Source of the DNA: Mesostigma viride
Taxonomy: Eukaryota; Streptophyta; Mesostigmatophyceae; Mesostigmatales; Mesostigmataceae
Direction of reading: 5' to 3'
Assembly: GCA_009746045.1 (NCBI GenBank)
Contig: RPFO01000199.1
Span: 417,501-481,500, forward strand
Length of the DNA: 64,000 bases
Every line of letters starts with the position of its first letter. Positions within the stretch are counted from its first letter, which is position 1. The position numbers were made by a program, and so were the translations under genes. Below the pieces are notes generated by a model. It ran no database searches. It saw only the letters and a list, made by a program, of their open reading frames with translations, and was not told the origin of the DNA. Of the stretch, positions 34,488 to 46,600 are shown piece after piece.

Positions 34488-34956
34488 TACACCCTCCGCA
34501 TTGGTAGTTTTACTAAATAATTATGAGGCTGGGCGCCGACCAGCTGCAAACGATAAATAAAACAAAAGAATTTTAATTAACTAATTCCCGAGTGTAGTGA
34601 ACTGTAGTTTTTGAAGCTACCAAACAAACAAAGAAAGTGTAAATAAATATTATTTTACTGTCACGTGTGCAGCCTTCTCGCTAACAAACAAAGAAATATG
34701 ATTTCTGGCTGAAAAATGTGCTTTTCCTAGCCGTAAGAGCAGTGCATCCGGCTGGGTTATTACAGAACAAAGTCAACAAACAAAGAATTATTAAATTTCG
34801 CAGCCAGTTCAACGGTTGTTCGGTAACCAAACAAACAAACTAATAATTAATTAATTGGGCGGGTACAGTAGCACTTTCAACCAATAAAACGCTAATGTCT
34901 AATTCCGAAGGGCCTTTTGGCTGAACTGAATTAAAACTACCAATGCGGAGGGTGTA
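34488..34956. mobile_element. Stowaway/Tc1-mariner-like MITE with 25-bp terminal inverted repeats and TA duplication
   Basis: TACACCCTCCGCATTGGTAG (first 20 of 25 bases) begins at 34,488, and its exact reverse complement ends at 34,956. TA is present at both outer edges, the duplication expected for Tc1/mariner-type insertion. The TIR start CACCCTCCG resembles the CTCCCTCCG of plant Stowaway elements. The element is about 465 bp between the TAs, AT-rich, with no transposase. Internally it holds four spaced copies of a CAAACAAAC/CAAAGAA-type motif near 34,620, 34,684, 34,780 and 34,830, and TAATTAATTAATT runs. Confidence 0.7.
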
Positions 34957-35074
34957 TTGTCAACGAGCTCTCTGACAGGGGATTGTGTCATGATACTGTC
35001 ACGATCATTTTCAGCTGCATCTATCGTACGCCCTGTTCGGCCATCCGTACTCAACGAACGAAAATAACCCGCCC

Positions 35075-35164
35075 AGATCCGGATTGCGATCTCTGCTTCC
35101 CATGTGCGGCATGGGCAACAACAACAACAAAAACTACAACAACAACAACAACAGATCCGGATTG
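35075..35164 (+). mobile_element. AAC-tailed retroposed fragment with 12-bp target duplication (copy 2)
   Basis: AGATCCGGATTG occurs at 35,075-35,086 and again at 35,153-35,164. The 66 bp between them are CGATCTCTGCTTCCCATG... followed by a (CAA)n-like tail. A direct repeat plus a 3' simple-repeat tail is the signature of LINE-mediated retroposition. The head matches the fragment at 8,945 with about four mismatches. Confidence 0.65.
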
Positions 35165-36194
35165 ATTGCGCCCCATGTGACGTTGATAAGAGCCCGCACG
35201 AGAAGCCATGTCCGGCACGCACCATGGTAATTTAGGTCGGTACTCGGTCGTCGATGCAAAATTATGACAGGAAGTCGGCCACAAGGCAGAAGGCACATTA
35301 CTTCACATATTTCAGCATTCGATGGATGGTACCAAATGTAGATGCCATGGGTCTCCAGAAAATGCCTCGTTTAGGAACTGAGTTGATCTAAATGCGCGAT
35401 GCTTTCAGAAAACTCTCGCAATGTGCGCAGGGAAATGATGTAATCCACCTTGCTCCTCGTTGTCTCTAAGCATCTCTCGTGGACAGTAATGGCAGGTCTA
35501 TCAGAAGTACGCTATCATTGGGTTGTGGTAGCCCGTCGGATTTGCTGGCCATTGTAACGACGTCACCAGAGAAGCTTTTTCCCGGTTTACGAGGTCATTG
35601 CCAGGTAAGGCTTGTAAAACGTCGCGAAAAGCGTCAGGCTGTGCGTTATGCCAGGTGAGCACAGGGTGTGAATGCAAATAAACCAGTGTAATTTTTTTCA
35701 ATGTGCAATCCTTGCATACTCACACGTAGTTAAGCCCCTCAAGGTTAGGCTGGGTAACGGCCAACAGAGTTTTGTAGACCGTATTCCCAGGTAAAAATTC
35801 TCAGAAGTTACCTGTTTACTTCAGCCGGAAGCAAGTTAGAGCCGGTGATGCGTCGGCATCGCGTTTGTGTTTCCTGTGCGCGAAGTATCGGTGCATGTTA
35901 TGAATGCTGGCAACCCAAGTGCTCGCGTACCAGAACGCTTCAACGGTCAGGTGTTGGTCCATTGGCGTCTTTGTGAGGATATCGGTGTTTAAAGTTTGGC
36001 CCAGCTGTACTTCGGCTTGGCAACCTATGTCCCATGAGCCCTGGATGTCCCTACATCGACCCTGTGGCTTTGTTCCGTGCCGCCCCGTTACCACATGCTC
36101 ATCTGGAACGCACACCGGACCTCATACACCCTTACGTGAGACAACTTGCACCTGCTTGTGGGCGGACGTCTCGTGGCCACCAGCCCTCCCACAG
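35165..36194. other. End of the AT-richer island, no supported exon
   Basis: No recognised coding domain. GC content rises again from about 36.0 kb. Confidence 0.5.
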
Positions 36195-36909
36195 CACGGG
36201 CCATGCGCGGCAGCCATGTGGACGACTCCCCGGATGGCGCCATGCGGCGTCGGCTCACCGTGCGCATGCCTGCAGGTGCCGCCCCCGCCAGCGGGCCGAC
36301 CAGCCCCGGCAGCGCGAGCAGCTCGCTGGCCTCCCCCTCGGTCTCCGCGCAGCGCTCGCCCGCGTCCCCGCTGTCGCCCGCGCAGACGCTCTCCCCAGGG
36401 GGCTCGCGGCGGCGCACGGGGGACCCTGGTCTCCTGCGCCGCCTGAACACCTCCTCCGCGCGTGTGAGCAGTGCGGTGGAGGACCGCGTGGGGGTGGGCC
36501 ACCACGGGGTTGGGGGCGCGGCCGACGGATCTGACGAGGATGGGGGGCGCGGCAGTGGGGGTGACACGGGCAGCCCCCGCGGCACGCTGCTGCGTCGCGG
36601 CAAGAGCAAGCCCATCTCCCCCTCGCCAAACTCGCCCAAGAGCCCGCACACGCGCTTCGGGCACCGCGAGTCGCCGTTCGAGCGCGAGCTAAGCGCGATG
36701 ACCAGCCCGCCCCCGCAGCGCAGGAGCGTGAGCAAGGGCAGCGGCGGCAGCGGCGGTGGCAGCGGATGGGGACTGGACGTCCTCGGCGGCGACGGCGCGG
36801 GTGCGCTCTCCTCGCTCGTGTTGGACGACTCGCCGCCGCTGCAGTGGACCGAGGAGGCGCCAGGGGTGGAACCGCCGCGCCCGTTGGGGGCAGAACCCCC
36901 CCAGGACAG
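36195..36909 (+). CDS. Ser/Pro/Gly-rich linker exon before the LOV domains
   Basis: The frame is open from 36,146 to beyond the donor at 36,910, and the exon ends in phase 2, matching the 37,500 exon. The product is low in complexity: SPTSP/SPASPLSP/SPSPNSPKSPHT blocks, poly-Gly and basic patches such as RRRTGDPGLLRRLNT. It resembles a disordered, phosphorylatable linker. The 5' boundary is uncertain: acceptors at 36,194 or 36,272 need phase 1, whereas the last upstream exon ends in phase 0. Either an exon inside the island was missed or a separate gene starts here, for example at ATG 36,146 or 36,203. Confidence 0.6.
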
Positions 36910-37032
36910 GTGGGTACGGGTGGGGGGTCCGGACAAGGTCGCGGGCAAGCGAGGGGGATGAGGCAGGGGGGGTGGGCCGGTGGGAATGTCTGGGCTGCTT
37001 GCTGGCTGGCTGTCCCCTGGGCCATGCTGTCC

Positions 37033-37174
37033 CCTTGGCCATGCGCCGCTATTTACTATCGGCAGAGCCTTGGCCATGCCCCGCTATTTACTATCTGCAG
37101 ACCCTTGGCCATGCCCCGCTATTTACTATCGGCAGACCCTTGGCCATGCCCCGCTATTTACTATCGGCAGAGCC
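37033..37174 (+). repeat. 35-bp intronic tandem repeat, 4 copies
   Basis: The unit is CCTTGGCCATGCCCCG followed by CTATTTACTATCGGCAGA. Each copy carries TCGGCAG, resembling a 3' splice site. It lies in the 36910-37499 intron. Confidence 0.85.
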
Positions 37175-37499
37175 TGCAGTAAGACGGCAACCCTTGTCCT
37201 ATCTGCCTGCAAGGCTGCCCCTGCCAATTGCGCACGCAGGTGCGTTGACTGCTGTCATTGGAACCCTTCTCAGGACTGGCAGGCGTGCCTACACTGTATC
37301 GTGCCCTCGGTTGTTGCCGCCCTAAAACCCTGCCCCCCCAACGTCACCACCTCACGCTCAGCTGCTGACACACACTTGCTTGAATGCCCCCACGTGTCCC
37401 TGCCCATCAACAAAAATCTATCCGTTCATCTCTATCCATGTTGACGTCATGCTGACCCATGCTTGCCCCCTTGTGCACGCTCGCCGCCTCCCATCACAG

Positions 37500-37620
37500 C
37501 CTTCTGTGCTGCGAGGATGACAACACGATCGCCATGGTGGATGCGGTGCTGCGCGCTTGTGCCGTCACGGACCCGGGCTTGTCCAACAACCCGCTGGTCT
37601 ACGTTAGCCCGGGATATGAG
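37500..37620 (+). CDS. LOV-like PAS domain 1, first exon
   Basis: This 121-bp exon begins in phase 2 after CATCACAG and encodes LLCCEDDNTIAMVDAVLRAC, AVTDPGLSNN and PLVYVSPGYE. That is the A-beta/B-beta start of a LOV-type PAS ('f.itDp.lpd.pivy.s.gF'). Its last 27 bases plus the following GTGCGG donor are the unit that has expanded into the adjacent 14.4-kb array. The next exon (52,683) continues exactly where a PAS domain should, with QLTGY. Confidence 0.85.
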
Positions 37621-40600
37621 GTGCGGCTGGTCTACGTTAGCCCGGGATATGAGGTGCGGCTCGTCTATGTTAGCCCGGGATATGAGGTGCGGCTCGTCTA
37701 TGTTAGCCCGGGATATGAGGTGCGGCTGGTCTACGTTAGCCCGGGATATGAGGTGCGGCTCGTCTACGTTAGCCCGGGATATGAGGTGCGGCTGGTCTAC
37801 GTTAGCCCGGGATATGAGGTGCGGCTCGTCTACGTTAGCCCGGGATATGAGGTGCGGCTCGTCTACGTTAGCCCGGGATATGAGGTGCGGCTGGTCTATG
37901 GTAGCCCGGGATATGAGGTGCGGCTGGTCTATGGTAGCCCGGGATATGAGGTGCGGCTCGTCTACGTTAGCCCGGGATATGAGGTGCGGCTGGTCTATGG
38001 TAGCCCGGGATATGAGGTGCGGCTCGTCTACGTTAGCCCGGGATATGAGGTGCGGCTGGTCTACGTTAGCCCGGGATATGAGGTGCGGCTCGTCTACGTT
38101 AGCCCGGGATATGAGGTGCGGCTCGTCTATGGTAGCCCGGGATATGAGGTGCGGCTGGTCTATGGTAGCCCGGGATATGAGGTGCGGCTCGTCTACGTTA
38201 GCCCGGGATATGAGGTGCGGCTCGTCTACGTTAGCCCGGGATATGAGGTGCGGCTGGTCTATGGTAGCCCGGGATATGAGGTGCGGCTCGTCTATGTTAG
38301 CCCGGGATATGAGGTGCGGCTCGTCTATGGTAGCCCGGGATATGAGGTGCGGCTCGTCTACGTTAGCCCGGGATATGAGGTGCGGCTGGTCTACGTTAGC
38401 CCGGGATATGAGGTGCGGCTGGTCTACGTTAGCCCGGGATATGAGGTGCGGCTCGTCTATGGTAGCCCGGGATATGAGGTGCGGCTCGTCTACGTTAGCC
38501 CGGGATATGAGGTGCGGCTCGTCTATGGTAGCCCGGGATATGAGGTGCGGCTCGTCTACGTTAGCCCGGGATATGAGGTGCGGCTCGTCTATGTTAGCCC
38601 GGGATATGAGGTGCGGCTGGTCTACGTTAGCCCGGGATATGAGGTGCGGCTCGTCTATGGTAGCCCGGGATATGAGGTGCGGCTCGTCTACGTTAGCCCG
38701 GGATATGAGGTGCGGCTCGTCTATGGTAGCCCGGGATATGAGGTGCGGCTGGTCTATGGTAGCCCGGGATATGAGGTGCGGCTCGTCTACGTTAGCCCGG
38801 GATATGAGGTGCGGCTCGTCTATGTTAGCCCGGGATATGAGGTGCGGCTCGTCTACGTTAGCCCGGGATATGAGGTGCGGCTCGTCTATGGTAGCCCGGG
38901 ATATGAGGTGCGGCTCGTCTACGTTAGCCCGGGATATGAGGTGCGGCTGGTCTACGTTAGCCCGGGATATGAGGTGCGGCTGGTCTATGGTAGCCCGGGA
39001 TATGAGGTGCGGCTGGTCTACGTTAGCCCGGGATATGAGGTGCGGCTGGTCTATGGTAGCCCGGGATATGAGGTGCGGCTCGTCTACGTTAGCCCGGGAT
39101 ATGAGGTGCGGCTCGTCTACGTTAGCCCGGGATATGAGGTGCGGCTCGTCTATGTTAGCCCGGGATATGAGGTGCGGCTCGTCTACGTTAGCCCGGGATA
39201 TGAGGTGCGGCTGGTCTACGTTAGCCCGGGATATGAGGTGCGGCTGGTCTATGGTAGCCCGGGATATGAGGTGCGGCTCGTCTACGTTAGCCCGGGATAT
39301 GAGGTGCGGCTCGTCTATGGTAGCCCGGGATATGAGGTGCGGCTCGTCTACGTTAGCCCGGGATATGAGGTGCGGCTGGTCTACGTTAGCCCGGGATATG
39401 AGGTGCGGCTGGTCTACGTTAGCCCGGGATATGAGGTGCGGCTCGTCTATGGTAGCCCGGGATATGAGGTGCGGCTCGTCTATGGTAGCCCGGGATATGA
39501 GGTGCGGCTGGTCTACGTTAGCCCGGGATATGAGGTGCGGCTGGTCTATGGTAGCCCGGGATATGAGGTGCGGCTCGTCTACGTTAGCCCGGGATATGAG
39601 GTGCGGCTCGTCTATGGTAGCCCGGGATATGAGGTGCGGCTCGTCTACGTTAGCCCGGGATATGAGGTGCGGCTCGTCTATGGTAGCCCGGGATATGAGG
39701 TGCGGCTCGTCTATGTTAGCCCGGGATATGAGGTGCGGCTCGTCTATGGTAGCCCGGGATATGAGGTGCGGCTCGTCTACGTTAGCCCGGGATATGAGGT
39801 GCGGCTGGTCTATGGTAGCCCGGGATATGAGGTGCGGCTCGTCTACGTTAGCCCGGGATATGAGGTGCGGCTCGTCTATGGTAGCCCGGGATATGAGGTG
39901 CGGCTCGTCTACGTTAGCCCGGGATATGAGGTGCGGCTCGTCTACGTTAGCCCGGGATATGAGGTGCGGCTCGTCTATGTTAGCCCGGGATATGAGGTGC
40001 GGCTCGTCTACGTTAGCCCGGGATATGAGGTGCGGCTGGTCTACGTTAGCCCGGGATATGAGGTGCGGCTGGTCTATGGTAGCCCGGGATATGAGGTGCG
40101 GCTCGTCTACGTTAGCCCGGGATATGAGGTGCGGCTCGTCTATGGTAGCCCGGGATATGAGGTGCGGCTCGTCTACGTTAGCCCGGGATATGAGGTGCGG
40201 CGTCTACGTTAGCCCGGGATATGAGGTGCGGCTGGTCTACGTTAGCCCGGGATATGAGGTGCGGCTCGTCTATGGTAGCCCGGGATATGAGGTGCGGCTC
40301 GTCTATGGTAGCCCGGGATATGAGGTGCGGCTCGTCTACGTTAGCCCGGGATATGAGGTGCGGCTGGTCTATGGTAGCCCGGGATATGAGGTGCGGCTCG
40401 TCTACGTTAGCCCGGGATATGAGGTGCGGCTCGTCTATGGTAGCCCGGGATATGAGGTGCGGCTCGTCTACGTTAGCCCGGGATATGAGGTGCGGCTCGT
40501 CGATGGTAGCCCGGGATATGAGGTGCGGCTGGTCTACGTTAGCCCGGGATATGAGGTGCGGCTGGTCTACGTTAGCCCGGGATATGAGGTGCGGCTGGTC

Positions 40601-43600
40601 TATGGTAGCCCGGGATATGAGGTGCGGCTGGTCTATGGTAGCCCGGGATATGAGGTGCGGCTCGTCTATGTTAGCCCGGGATATGAGGTGCGGCTCGTCT
40701 ATGGTAGCCCGGGATATGAGGTGCGGCTGGTCTACGTTAGCCCGGGATATGAGGTGCGGCTGGTCTACGTTAGCCCGGGATATGAGGTGCGGCTGGTCTA
40801 CGTTAGCCCGGGATATGAGGTGCGGCTCGTCTACGTTAGCCCGGGATATGAGGTGCGGCTCGTCTACGTTAGCCCGGGATATGAGGTGCGGCTCGTCTAC
40901 GTTAGCCCGGGATATGAGGTGCGGCTCGTCTACGTTAGCCCGGGATATGAGGTGCGGCTCGTCTATGGTAGCCCGGGATATGAGGTGCGGCTCGTATGGT
41001 AGCCCGGGATATGAGGTGCGGCTGGTCTACGTTAGCCCGGGATATGAGGTGCGGCTCGTCTACGTTAGCCCGGGATATGAGGTGCGGCTCGTCTATGGTA
41101 GCCCGGGATATGAGGTGCGGCTCGTCTATGGTAGCCCGGGATATGAGGTGCGGCTCGTCTATGTTAGCCCGGGATATGAGGTGCGGCTCGTCTATGGTAG
41201 CCCGGGATATGAGGTGCGGCTCGTCTACGTTAGCCCGGGATATGAGGTGCGGCTCGTCTACGTTAGCCCGGGATATGAGGTGCGGCTCGTCTATGGTAGC
41301 CCGGGATATGAGGTGCGGCTCGTCTACGTTAGCCCGGGATATGAGGTGCGGCTCGTCTATGGTAGCCCGGGATATGAGGTGCGGCTCGTCTATGGTAGCC
41401 CGGGATATGAGGTGCGGCTCGTCTACGTTAGCCCGGGATATGAGGTGCGGCTGGTCTATGGTAGCCCGGGATATGAGGTGCGGCTCGTCTACGTTAGCCC
41501 GGGATATGAGGTGCGGCTCGTCTACGTTAGCCCGGGATATGAGGTGCGGCTCGTCTACGTTAGCCCGGGATATGAGGTGCGGCTCGTCTATGGTAGCCCG
41601 GGATATGAGGTGCGGCTCGTCTACGTTAGCCCGGGATATGAGGTGCGGCTCGTCTATGTTAGCCCGGGATATGAGGTGCGGCTCGTCTACGTTAGCCCGG
41701 GATATGAGGTGCGGCTCGTCTATGGTAGCCCGGGATATGAGGTGCGGCTCGTCTACGTTAGCCCGGGATATGAGGTGCGGCTCGTCTACGTTAGCCCGGG
41801 ATATGAGGTGCGGCTCGTCTATGGTAGCCCGGGATATGAGGTGCGGCTCGTCTACGTTAGCCCGGGATATGAGGTGCGGCTCGTCTATGGTAGCCCGGGA
41901 TATGAGGTGCGGCTCGTCTACGTTAGCCCGGGATATGAGGTGCGGCTCGTCTACGTTAGCCCGGGATATGAGGTGCGGCTCGTCTACGTTAGCCCGGGAT
42001 ATGAGGTGCGGCTCGTCTACGTTAGCCCGGGATATGAGGTGCGGCTCGTCTACGTTAGCCCGGGATATGAGGTGCGGCTCGTCTATGGTAGCCCGGGATA
42101 TGAGGTGCGGCTCGTCTACGTTAGCCCGGGATATGAGGTGCGGCTCGTCTATGGTAGCCCGGGATATGAGGTGCGGCTCGTCTACGTTAGCCCGGGATAT
42201 GAGGTGCGGCTCGTCTACGTTAGCCCGGGATATGAGGTGCGGCTCGTCTATGGTAGCCCGGGATATGAGGTGCGGCTCGTCTATGGTAGCCCGGGATATG
42301 AGGTGCGGCTCGTCTATGTAGCCCGGGATATGAGGTGCGGCTCGTCTATGGTAGCCCGGGATATGAGGTGCGGCTCGTCTACGTTAGCCCGGGATATGAG
42401 GTGCGGCTCGTCTACGTTAGCCCGGGATATGAGGTGCGGCTCGTCTACGTTAGCCCGGGATATGAGGTGCGGCTCGTCTATGGTAGCCCGGGATATGAGG
42501 TGCGGCTCGTCTATGGTAGCCCGGGATATGAGGTGCGGCTCGTCTACGTTAGCCCGGGATATGAGGTGCGGCTCGTCTACGTTAGCCCGGGATATGAGGT
42601 GCGGCTCGTCTATGTTAGCCCGGGATATGAGGTGCGGCTCGTCTACGTTAGCCCGGGATATGAGGTGCGGCTCGTCTATGGTAGCCCGGGATATGAGGTG
42701 CGGCGTCTACGTTAGCCCGGGATATGAGGTGCGGCTGGTCTACGTTAGCCCGGGATATGAGGTGCGGCTCGTCTATGGTAGCCCGGGATATGAGGTGCGG
42801 CTCGTCTATGGTAGCCCGGGATATGAGGTGCGGCTCGTCTACGTTAGCCCGGGATATGAGGTGCGGCTCGTCTACGTTAGCCCGGGATATGAGGTGCGGC
42901 TCGTCTATGGTAGCCCGGGATATGAGGTGCGGCTGGTCTACGTTAGCCCGGGATATGAGGTGCGGCTCGTCTACGTTAGCCCGGGATATGAGGTGCGGCT
43001 CGTCTATGGTAGCCCGGGATATGAGGTGCGGCTCGTCTACGTTAGCCCGGGATATGAGGTGCGGCTCGTCTACGTTAGCCCGGGATATGAGGTGCGGCTC
43101 GTCTACGTTAGCCCGGGATATGAGGTGCGGCTCGTCTACGTTAGCCCGGGATATGAGGTGCGGCTCGTCTACGTTAGCCCGGGATATGAGGTGCGGCTGG
43201 TCTATGGTAGCCCGGGATATGAGGTGCGGCTCGTCTATGGTAGCCCGGGATATGAGGTGCGGCTCGTCTACGTTAGCCCGGGATATGAGGTGCGGCTCGT
43301 CTATGGTAGCCCGGGATATGAGGTGCGGCTCGTCTATGGTAGCCCGGGATATGAGGTGCGGCTGGTCTACGTTAGCCCGGGATATGAGGTGCGGCTCGTC
43401 TATGTTAGCCCGGGATATGAGGTGCGGCTCGTCTACGTTAGCCCGGGATATGAGGTGCGGCTCGTCTATGTTAGCCCGGGATATGAGGTGCGGCTCGTCT
43501 ACGTTAGCCCGGGATATGAGGTGCGGCTCGTCTATGGTAGCCCGGGATATGAGGTGCGGCTCGTCTACGTTAGCCCGGGATATGAGGTGCGGCTCGTCTA

Positions 43601-46600
43601 CGTTAGCCCGGGATATGAGGTGCGGCTGGTCTATGGTAGCCCGGGATATGAGGTGCGGCTCGTCTACGTTAGCCCGGGATATGAGGTGCGGCTCGTCTAC
43701 GTTAGCCCGGGATATGAGGTGCGGCTCGTCTATGGTAGCCCGGGATATGAGGTGCGGCTCGTCTGGTAGCCCGGGATATGAGGTGCGGCTCGTCTACGTT
43801 AGCCCGGGATATGAGGTGCGGCTGGTCTATGGTAGCCCGGGATATGAGGTGCGGCTCGTCTATGGTAGCCCGGGATATGAGGTGCGGCTCGTCTACGTTA
43901 GCCCGGGATATGAGGTGCGGCTCGTCTACGTTAGCCCGGGATATGAGGTGCGGCTCGTCTATGGTAGCCCGGGATATGAGGTGCGGCTCGTCTACGTTAG
44001 CCCGGGATATGAGGTGCGGCTCGTCTACGTTAGCCCGGGATATGAGGTGCGGCTCGTCTATGGTAGCCCGGGATATGAGGTGCGGCTCGTCGTTAGCCCG
44101 GGATATGAGGTGCGGCTCGTCTACGTTAGCCCGGGATATGAGGTGCGGCTCGTCTACGTTAGCCCGGGATATGAGGTGCGGCTCGTCTATGGTAGCCCGG
44201 GATATGAGGTGCGGCTCGTCTATGTTAGCCCGGGATATGAGGTGCGGCTCGTCTACGTTAGCCCGGGATATGAGGTGCGGCTCGTCTATGGTAGCCCGGG
44301 ATATGAGGTGCGGCTCGTCTACGTTAGCCCGGGATATGAGGTGCGGCTCGTCTACGTTAGCCCGGGATATGAGGTGCGGCTCGTCTATGGTAGCCCGGGA
44401 TATGAGGTGCGGCTCGTCTATGGTAGCCCGGGATATGAGGTGCGGCTCGTCTACGTTAGCCCGGGATATGAGGTGCGGCTCGTCTATGGTAGCCCGGGAT
44501 ATGAGGTGCGGCTCGTCTACGTTAGCCCGGGATATGAGGTGCGGCTCGTCTATGGTAGCCCGGGATATGAGGTGCGGCTCGTCTACGTTAGCCCGGGATA
44601 TGAGGTGCGGCTCGTCTATGGTAGCCCGGGATATGAGGTGCGGCTCGTCTACGTTAGCCCGGGATATGAGGTGCGGCTCGTCTACGTTAGCCCGGGATAT
44701 GAGGTGCGGCTCGTCTACGTTAGCCCGGGATATGAGGTGCGGCTCGTCTATGGTAGCCCGGGATATGAGGTGCGGCTCGTCTATGGTAGCCCGGGATATG
44801 AGGTGCGGCTCGTCTACGTTAGCCCGGGATATGAGGTGCGGCTCGTCTACGTTAGCCCGGGATATGAGGTGCGGCTCGTCTATGGTAGCCCGGGATATGA
44901 GGTGCGGCTCGTCTACGTTAGCCCGGGATATGAGGTGCGGCTCGTCTATGGTAGCCCGGGATATGAGGTGCGGCTCGTCTACGTTAGCCCGGGATATGAG
45001 GTGCGGCTCGTCTACGTTAGCCCGGGATATGAGGTGCGGCTCGTCTACGTTAGCCCGGGATATGAGGTGCGGCTCGTCTACGTTAGCCCGGGATATGAGG
45101 TGCGGCTCGTCTACGTTAGCCCGGGATATGAGGTGCGGCTCGTCTACGTTAGCCCGGGATATGAGGTGCGGCTCGTCTATGTTAGCCCGGGATATGAGGT
45201 GCGGCTCGTCTATGGTAGCCCGGGATATGAGGTGCGGCTCGTCTACGTTAGCCCGGGATATGAGGTGCGGCTCGTCTATGGTAGCCCGGGATATGAGGTG
45301 CGGCTCGTCTATGTTAGCCCGGGATATGAGGTGCGGCTCGTCTACGTTAGCCCGGGATATGAGGTGCGGCTCGTCTACGTTAGCCCGGGATATGAGGTGC
45401 GGCTCGTCTATGGTAGCCCGGGATATGAGGTGCGGCTCGTCTATGTTAGCCCGGGATATGAGGTGCGGCTCGTCTATGGTAGCCCGGGATATGAGGTGCG
45501 GCTCGTCTACGTTAGCCCGGGATATGAGGTGCGGCTCGTCTACGTTAGCCCGGGATATGAGGTGCGGCTCGTCTACGTTAGCCCGGGATATGAGGTGCGG
45601 CTCGTCTATGGTAGCCCGGGATATGAGGTGCGGCTCGTCTACGTTAGCCCGGGATATGAGGTGCGGCTCGTCTATGGTAGCCCGGGATATGAGGTGCGGC
45701 TCGTCTACGTTAGCCCGGGATATGAGGTGCGGCTCGTCTATGGTAGCCCGGGATATGAGGTGCGGCTCGTCTACGTTAGCCCGGGATATGAGGTGCGGCT
45801 CGTCTATGGTAGCCCGGGATATGAGGTGCGGCTCGTCTACGTTAGCCCGGGATATGAGGTGCGGCTCGTCTATGGTAGCCCGGGATATGAGGTGCGGCTC
45901 GTCTATGTTAGCCCGGGATATGAGGTGCGGCTCGTCTATGTAGCCCGGGATATGAGGTGCGGCTCGTCTATTAGCCCGGGATATGAGGTGCGGCTCGTCT
46001 ATGGTAGCCCGGGATATGAGGTGCGGCTCGTCTACGTTAGCCCGGGATATGAGGTGCGGCTCGTCTACGTTAGCCCGGGATATGAGGTGCGGCTCGTCTA
46101 CGTTAGCCCGGGATATGAGGTGCGGCTCGTCTACGTTAGCCCGGGATATGAGGTGCGGCTCGTCTACGTTAGCCCGGGATATGAGGTGCGGCTCGTCTAT
46201 GGTAGCCCGGGATATGAGGTGCGGCTCGTCTATGGTAGCCCGGGATATGAGGTGCGGCTCGTCTATGGTAGCCCGGGATATGAGGTGCGGCTCGTCTACG
46301 TTAGCCCGGGATATGAGGTGCGGCTCGTCTACGTTAGCCCGGGATATGAGGTGCGGCTCGTCTATGGTAGCCCGGGATATGAGGTGCGGCTCGTCTACGT
46401 TAGCCCGGGATATGAGGTGCGGCTCGTCTATGGTAGCCCGGGATATGAGGTGCGGCTCGTCTATGGTAGCCCGGGATATGAGGTGCGGCTCGTCTACGTT
46501 AGCCCGGGATATGAGGTGCGGCTCGTCTATGGTAGCCCGGGATATGAGGTGCGGCTCGTCTACGTTAGCCCGGGATATGAGGTGCGGCTCGTCTACGTTA

